From Maricaulis sp965228215 (GTDB lineage Bacteria; Pseudomonadota; Alphaproteobacteria; Caulobacterales; Maricaulaceae): a DNA stretch of 64,000 nucleotides. Positions 60,895-64,000 of this stretch are shown piece by piece; positions within the stretch are counted from its first letter, which is position 1, and the number at the start of each line of letters is the position of its first letter. The DNA is taken from positions 930,001 through 994,000 of the forward strand of contig OZ245800.1 in NCBI GenBank assembly GCA_965228215.1. The letters run 5' to 3'. A model generated the notes under the pieces. It worked only from the letters and a program-made list of their open reading frames with translations, was not told the DNA's origin and made no database searches. The translations under genes were made by a program, and so were the position numbers.

Positions 60895-60980
60895 GATCGC
60901 CTCTTCGATGGAGAATCGGCGCAGGGCTGCGCCTTGTCTCTATATGCCGCCTAAGCGTTACGAAAGTAAGAGCACAGATG

Positions 60981-61394
60981 TCATCGCAGACGGCCCATCC
61001 TCATCAGGATGATGAGGGCTACAGCCAGGAACATGTCCAGGATGTTGAAGGCGACCTCGATAGTCGGTGCAGTCCCGCTCCAGATCAGCTCAATCCGCGT
61101 GCTCATCGAAGAATAGATCCAGAGCGAGAAGTCGATCACCATCGCCCCGATGAAGACCCAGAGACCATTCACGCGGGCCCGGATTGTGAGCACGCCGGCG
61201 AGCACATATCCCGCGACATAGGCGCCCCAGGGCAGGAAGAGCCAGAACGGCAGGGCCTGGACGAAATCGGCGAAGTGACCGGAGATGACCAGTGGGTTTG
61301 CAAGGCCCAGTTTGAACAGGAGAACGGACAGGAACAGCAGAGCGGCGTAGCAACCGCGCAGCAGGATGATGATACCGATCAGTCGCGCCGACAT
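60981..61394 (-). CDS. Small four-helix membrane protein, odh-cluster copy C
   Basis: 137 residues with four membrane segments (LIGIIILLRGCYAALLFLSV; FWLFLPWGAYVAGYVLAGVL; LWVFIGAMVIDFSLWIYSSM; IEVAFNILDMFLAVALIIL). It shares with the genes at 5973, 61399 and 62004 the pattern of a Y-rich second helix, a short basic loop (TIRARVN), a third helix with Asp followed by Trp (MVIDFSLWIY), and a last helix starting near D/N-I. No domain is known. It is the last of three paralogues between odhB and lpdA. Confidence 0.7.
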   Translation of the reverse strand: MSARLIGIIILLRGCYAALLFLSVLLFKLGLANPLVISGHFADFVQALPFWLFLPWGAYVAGYVLAGVLTIRARVNGLWVFIGAMVIDFSLWIYSSMSTRIELIWSGTAPTIEVAFNILDMFLAVALIILMRMGRLR

Positions 61395-61398
61395 GATG

Positions 61399-61920
61399 TC
61401 ACCTCCCTTCCTTCCCGGCAGCCGGATGCGATGTCCACGACCGATAGATCACCACAACGCCGAACAATATGGCGAGATCGGCGATATTGATGAACGCATC
61501 CGACCAGACAGGCCCCGTGGAGACAAGGCTGGCATAGGCGGCCTGCATGCCAGACCAGATCCAGTAACCCAGATCCGTCGCCACGGCGAAAATGGCGACC
61601 GGCAGAACCAACTTTGAACGTGTGAGCAGGAGAACCGGGATCGCCGCATAGCCGATCGTGTAACTCGACCAGATCCCGTATTGGAGGACCGAAAGTCCGG
61701 ACAGGGTTTCCGCGATGATCGTGGTCGTGCCCAGCGGGGCCTGTTCGCCGCCCCGCGCCAGCATGGCGATCGCCAGGTGCCACAAGCTGTACAGCGCCCG
61801 GCCGGCCGCCAGAACCGATGTGACATACATCATCACACGCAGCGGAAGGTGACCCGGCGCAGTCATGCCGGTCCGCCCACCCTGCCGGGACAGGCTGTAC
61901 TCGAATGGGGGAACGTACAT
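61399..61920 (-). CDS. Small four-helix membrane protein, odh-cluster copy B
   Basis: 173 residues; a start at 61866 (MTAPGHLPLRVMMYVTSVLA) is also possible. Membrane segments: VMMYVTSVLAAGRALYSLWH, SSYTIGYAAIPVLLLTRSKL, VLPVAIFAVATDLGYWIWSG, WSDAFINIADLAILFGVVVI. The TDLGYWIW and DAFINIADLA motifs match the paralogues (LLDFGYWSL and GDIIINLASL at 62004). The gene lies 4 bases before copy C, suggesting one transcript. Function unknown. Confidence 0.7.
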   Translation of the reverse strand: MYVPPFEYSLSRQGGRTGMTAPGHLPLRVMMYVTSVLAAGRALYSLWHLAIAMLARGGEQAPLGTTTIIAETLSGLSVLQYGIWSSYTIGYAAIPVLLLTRSKLVLPVAIFAVATDLGYWIWSGMQAAYASLVSTGPVWSDAFINIADLAILFGVVVIYRSWTSHPAAGKEGR

Positions 61921-62003
61921 GTTGCGCTTTCAAGACCCCTCATGGCCCACCATCGTCAACATGTTGTGTTATGCTACAACGGTGACGGACGGGCCCGGCT
62001 GAG

Positions 62004-62435
62004 TCAATTCTCCTCGCCCCAGTGCCAGACCAGGAAGATCGTACCGCCCAGGACGCTGAGACTCGCCAGGTTGATGATGATGTCGCCCATGGTGAAGGCG
62101 GGGGAATAGACGCTCGAATAGAGCGGAAGCAGCGTGATCAGCGACCAGTAGCCGAAATCGAGCAGGACGGCCGTACCGGCAGTCCAGATGGCGCGTCGAT
62201 CCTTGCGGACGAGGAGCACGGCTGTCGCCAAATAAGCCAGCACATAGACTGTCCACATCAGGAGACGCGAGACCGGCAGGGCGTTGAGCGCCGAGATCAA
62301 CTCGGGACTGAGACTGGAATCCATCGGCCAGCCCGCCCGGTGTGCCCAGGCCAGGGCCAGCTGGGGGCTCGTCCAGAGCGCGCGCACGGCCGCGATCACC
62401 GCGATGATCCAGGGCAGAACGCGCGCGCCGGGCAT
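62004..62435 (-). CDS. Small four-helix membrane protein, odh-cluster copy A
   Basis: 143 residues with segments VLPWIIAVIAAVRALWTSPQ, LLMWTVYVLAYLATAVLLVR, AIWTAGTAVLLDFGYWSLIT and IIINLASLSVLGGTIFLVWH. It starts one base after the odhB stop region, so it is in the same transcript. Copies A, B and C and the gene at 5973 form one family by motif order, length and helix number. No similarity to a named transporter is recognised. Confidence 0.7.
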   Translation of the reverse strand: MPGARVLPWIIAVIAAVRALWTSPQLALAWAHRAGWPMDSSLSPELISALNALPVSRLLMWTVYVLAYLATAVLLVRKDRRAIWTAGTAVLLDFGYWSLITLLPLYSSVYSPAFTMGDIIINLASLSVLGGTIFLVWHWGEEN

Positions 62436-62436
62436 G

Positions 62437-63942
62437 CTAGAGGTCGAACAGGAGGCGCTGCGGATCCTCGAGATTTTCCTTCACCCGCACCAGGAAGGTC
62501 ACGGCTTCCTTGCCGTCCACGATACGGTGGTCATAGGACAAGGCGAGATACATCATCGGCTTGATGACGACCTGGCCATTCTCGGCAACCGGGCGTTCCT
62601 GGATCTTGTGCATGCCCAGAATGCCGGACTGCGGCGCGTTCAGGATCGGCATGGACATCAGCGAGCCGTACACACCGCCATTGGATAGTGTGAAGCTGGC
62701 GCCCTGCATCTCGTCGATACCCAGCTTGCCATCGCGGGCGCGCTTGCCGAGACGGATGATTTCCTTCTCGATCTCCGCCAACGTCATCTGGTCAGCATCG
62801 CGGACGACCGGCACGACCAGGCCGCGATCAGTACCGACCGCGACGCCCATGTCGTAGAAATTCTTGTAGATGATGTCGGTGCCGTCGATCTCGGCATTGA
62901 CCGCCGGAATCTCCTTGAGCGCGTGCACGCAGGCCTTCACGAAGAAGCTCATGAAACCCAGCTTGACGCCGTGCTTGGCCACGAAGGCCTCCTGGTGCGC
63001 CTTGCGGGCCTTCATGATCGCCGACATATCGGCTTCGTTGTAGGTCGTCAGGATCGCAGCAGAATTCTGGGCATCCTTCAGGCGTTTCGCGATCGTCTGG
63101 CGCAGGCGCGTCATGCGCACGCGTTCCTCGCGCGGACCGGTTTCACGCGGCGCGGCCGGAGCGGCCGGGGCCGGTGCAGGTGCCGCTGCGGCAGGAGCCG
63201 GGGCGGCAGCTGGTGCCGCGGCCGCTTTCAGGGCGTCGCCCTTGGTGATGCGGCCATCCTTGCCCGTGCCCTCGATAGCGTTGGCATCCAGCTTGTTCTC
63301 CGCGATGACACGTGAAGCCGACGGCATGGCGACCTTGTCGCCGGACGCAGCCGGTGCTGCCGCGGGCGCTTCAGCAGAGGCGGCCGGTGCGGCCGCGGCC
63401 GCACCTTCGGAGATTTTCGCAACAGCATCACCCGGAGCGACGCTGTCACCTTCATTGACCAGCAGCGCAGCGACAATTCCCGCGGCCGGCGACGGAACTT
63501 CCACCGCCACCTTGTCGGTCTCGATCTCGACAAGCGCCTGGTCGACCTCGACCTGGTCTCCCACGGAAACCAGCCACGAACCGATCGTGCCCTCGGTCAC
63601 GGATTCACCCATCTGCGGCACGGTCGCGTCGATCGTCGCGGATCCGGCGTCTGCAGCCGGGGCTTCAGCCTTGGCTTCCGGTGCCTTCGGAGCGGCTGCG
63701 GCGCCATCACCGGCACCGAGCACGGCAAGCTTGGCGCCGATCTCAACCGTATCGCCTTCCTGGGCGGTGATCTCGCCCATCACGCCGTCGACCTCGGCCC
63801 GGACTTCCACCGCGACCTTGTCGGTTTCGAGTTCCACAAGGACATCGTCCTTGGACACGGCATCGCCGGTCTTGACCATCCAGGCGCCGACTGTGGCTTC
63901 GGTGACGGATTCGCCGAGCTGGGGCACGATGATGTCGGTCAT
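62437..63942 (-). CDS. odhB: Dihydrolipoyl succinyltransferase (E2 of 2-oxoglutarate dehydrogenase) with two lipoyl domains
   Basis: 501 residues. Two lipoyl domains with lipoyl-Lys sites occur at about 1-76 and 103-180, both with ETDKVAVEV, joined by an Ala/Pro-rich hinge. The E1/E3-binding domain follows (AMPSASRVIAENKLDANAIE), and then the catalytic domain (RMTRLRQTIAKRLKDAQNSA; LSYDHRIVDGKEAVTFLVRV), ending PQRLLFDL. It transfers succinyl groups to CoA in the TCA cycle. OdhB usually has one lipoyl domain; two are more like PDH E2. Start preceded by AGGAAAGAG. The position next to lpdA and, probably, sucA fits. Confidence 0.95.
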   Translation of the reverse strand: MTDIIVPQLGESVTEATVGAWMVKTGDAVSKDDVLVELETDKVAVEVRAEVDGVMGEITAQEGDTVEIGAKLAVLGAGDGAAAAPKAPEAKAEAPAADAGSATIDATVPQMGESVTEGTIGSWLVSVGDQVEVDQALVEIETDKVAVEVPSPAAGIVAALLVNEGDSVAPGDAVAKISEGAAAAAPAASAEAPAAAPAASGDKVAMPSASRVIAENKLDANAIEGTGKDGRITKGDALKAAAAPAAAPAPAAAAPAPAPAAPAAPRETGPREERVRMTRLRQTIAKRLKDAQNSAAILTTYNEADMSAIMKARKAHQEAFVAKHGVKLGFMSFFVKACVHALKEIPAVNAEIDGTDIIYKNFYDMGVAVGTDRGLVVPVVRDADQMTLAEIEKEIIRLGKRARDGKLGIDEMQGASFTLSNGGVYGSLMSMPILNAPQSGILGMHKIQERPVAENGQVVIKPMMYLALSYDHRIVDGKEAVTFLVRVKENLEDPQRLLFDL

Positions 63943-63985
63943 TGTCGTCTCTTTCCTGTAAGAGTTGGACGCATCGGACTAAGCG

Positions 63986-64000
63986 TCAGGACAGCGCTTC
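63986..64000 (-). CDS. sucA: Probable C-terminal end of 2-oxoglutarate dehydrogenase E1
   Basis: On the minus strand the last bases read as GAA GCG CTG TCC TGA (Glu-Ala-Leu-Ser-stop), 43 bases before the odhB start. An EALx end is common in SucA and the gene order sucA-odhB-lpdA is standard. Only four codons are visible, so this rests almost entirely on context. Confidence 0.3.
   Translation of the reverse strand, partial: EALS

Noticed and set aside
63110..63720. Ala/Pro-rich codon repetition in odhB as a frameshifted or unstable repeat
   Set aside because: It is the flexible hinge between lipoyl, binding and catalytic domains, with an intact frame.

Overview
The window looks like a chromosome segment of a high-GC marine alphaproteobacterium, most likely Maricaulales (Maricaulis/Oceanicaulis-like). 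The evidence is an atpHAGDC operon without atpBEF, the gene order nadD-rsfS-rlmH-envC-ctpA-divergent polysaccharide deacetylase-rppH, an odhB/lpdA cluster, and an L21 protein with a Lys/Ala-rich tail and an added helix-hairpin-helix domain. The genus is inferred, not proven.

Bases 1-26215 are accessory. (i) 1-5867, minus strand: a copper/silver efflux operon (small metal-ligand-rich secreted protein, TolC-like, CusB with two CusF-like domains, CusA running off the left edge), then a divergent small membrane gene. (ii) 6527-7441: an intact-looking IS6-family element abutting the end of a related copy. (iii) 7445-15169: a second metal module (methyltransferase-like membrane protein, CDF transporter, divergent MerR regulator with a recognisable MerR-type promoter, CzcCBA-like efflux system and a His-rich secreted protein). 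(iv) 15363-21333: an AT-richer conflict island. A minus-strand operon encodes a TIR protein, a free-standing SLOG protein, a ThsB-like TIR protein and an Nmad2 protein. It is followed by a divergent gene resembling the 5-hmdU DNA kinase helical/base-hypermodification family and a convergent tandem MazG-MazG_C protein. This is the most interesting part of the window: it resembles a Thoeris-type signalling circuit split over three genes, next to DNA-base-hypermodification genes. (v) 21750-26215: an integrated-element module (ParB-methyltransferase, DUF5681, DUF3489, DUF2924, large serine recombinase), ending before a tRNA-Ser(CGA) gene at 26674-26763.

Bases 27022-64000 are mostly core genome. 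They hold the ribosomal genes rplU-rpmA, then a GNAT gene, obg-proB-proA-nadD, an isolated egtD-like gene, rsfS-rlmH-envC-like-ctpA-deacetylase-rppH, an alpha/beta hydrolase, a serine hydrolase and an unknown secreted protein. The F1-ATPase operon atpHAGDC lies on the minus strand. Next come a sarcosine-oxidase-like flavoprotein, an unknown polytopic membrane protein, TerC, an M48 protease and priA, divergent from DUF484-xerC. After them are a membrane protein/HTH pair, a GNAT gene, lpdA, three small paralogous membrane proteins, odhB with two lipoyl domains, and probably the last codons of sucA. The three small membrane proteins resemble the gene at 5973-6509, so the window holds four members of an undescribed small four-helix membrane family.

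All functional assignments come from reading translated sequence and gene order; no database search was run.
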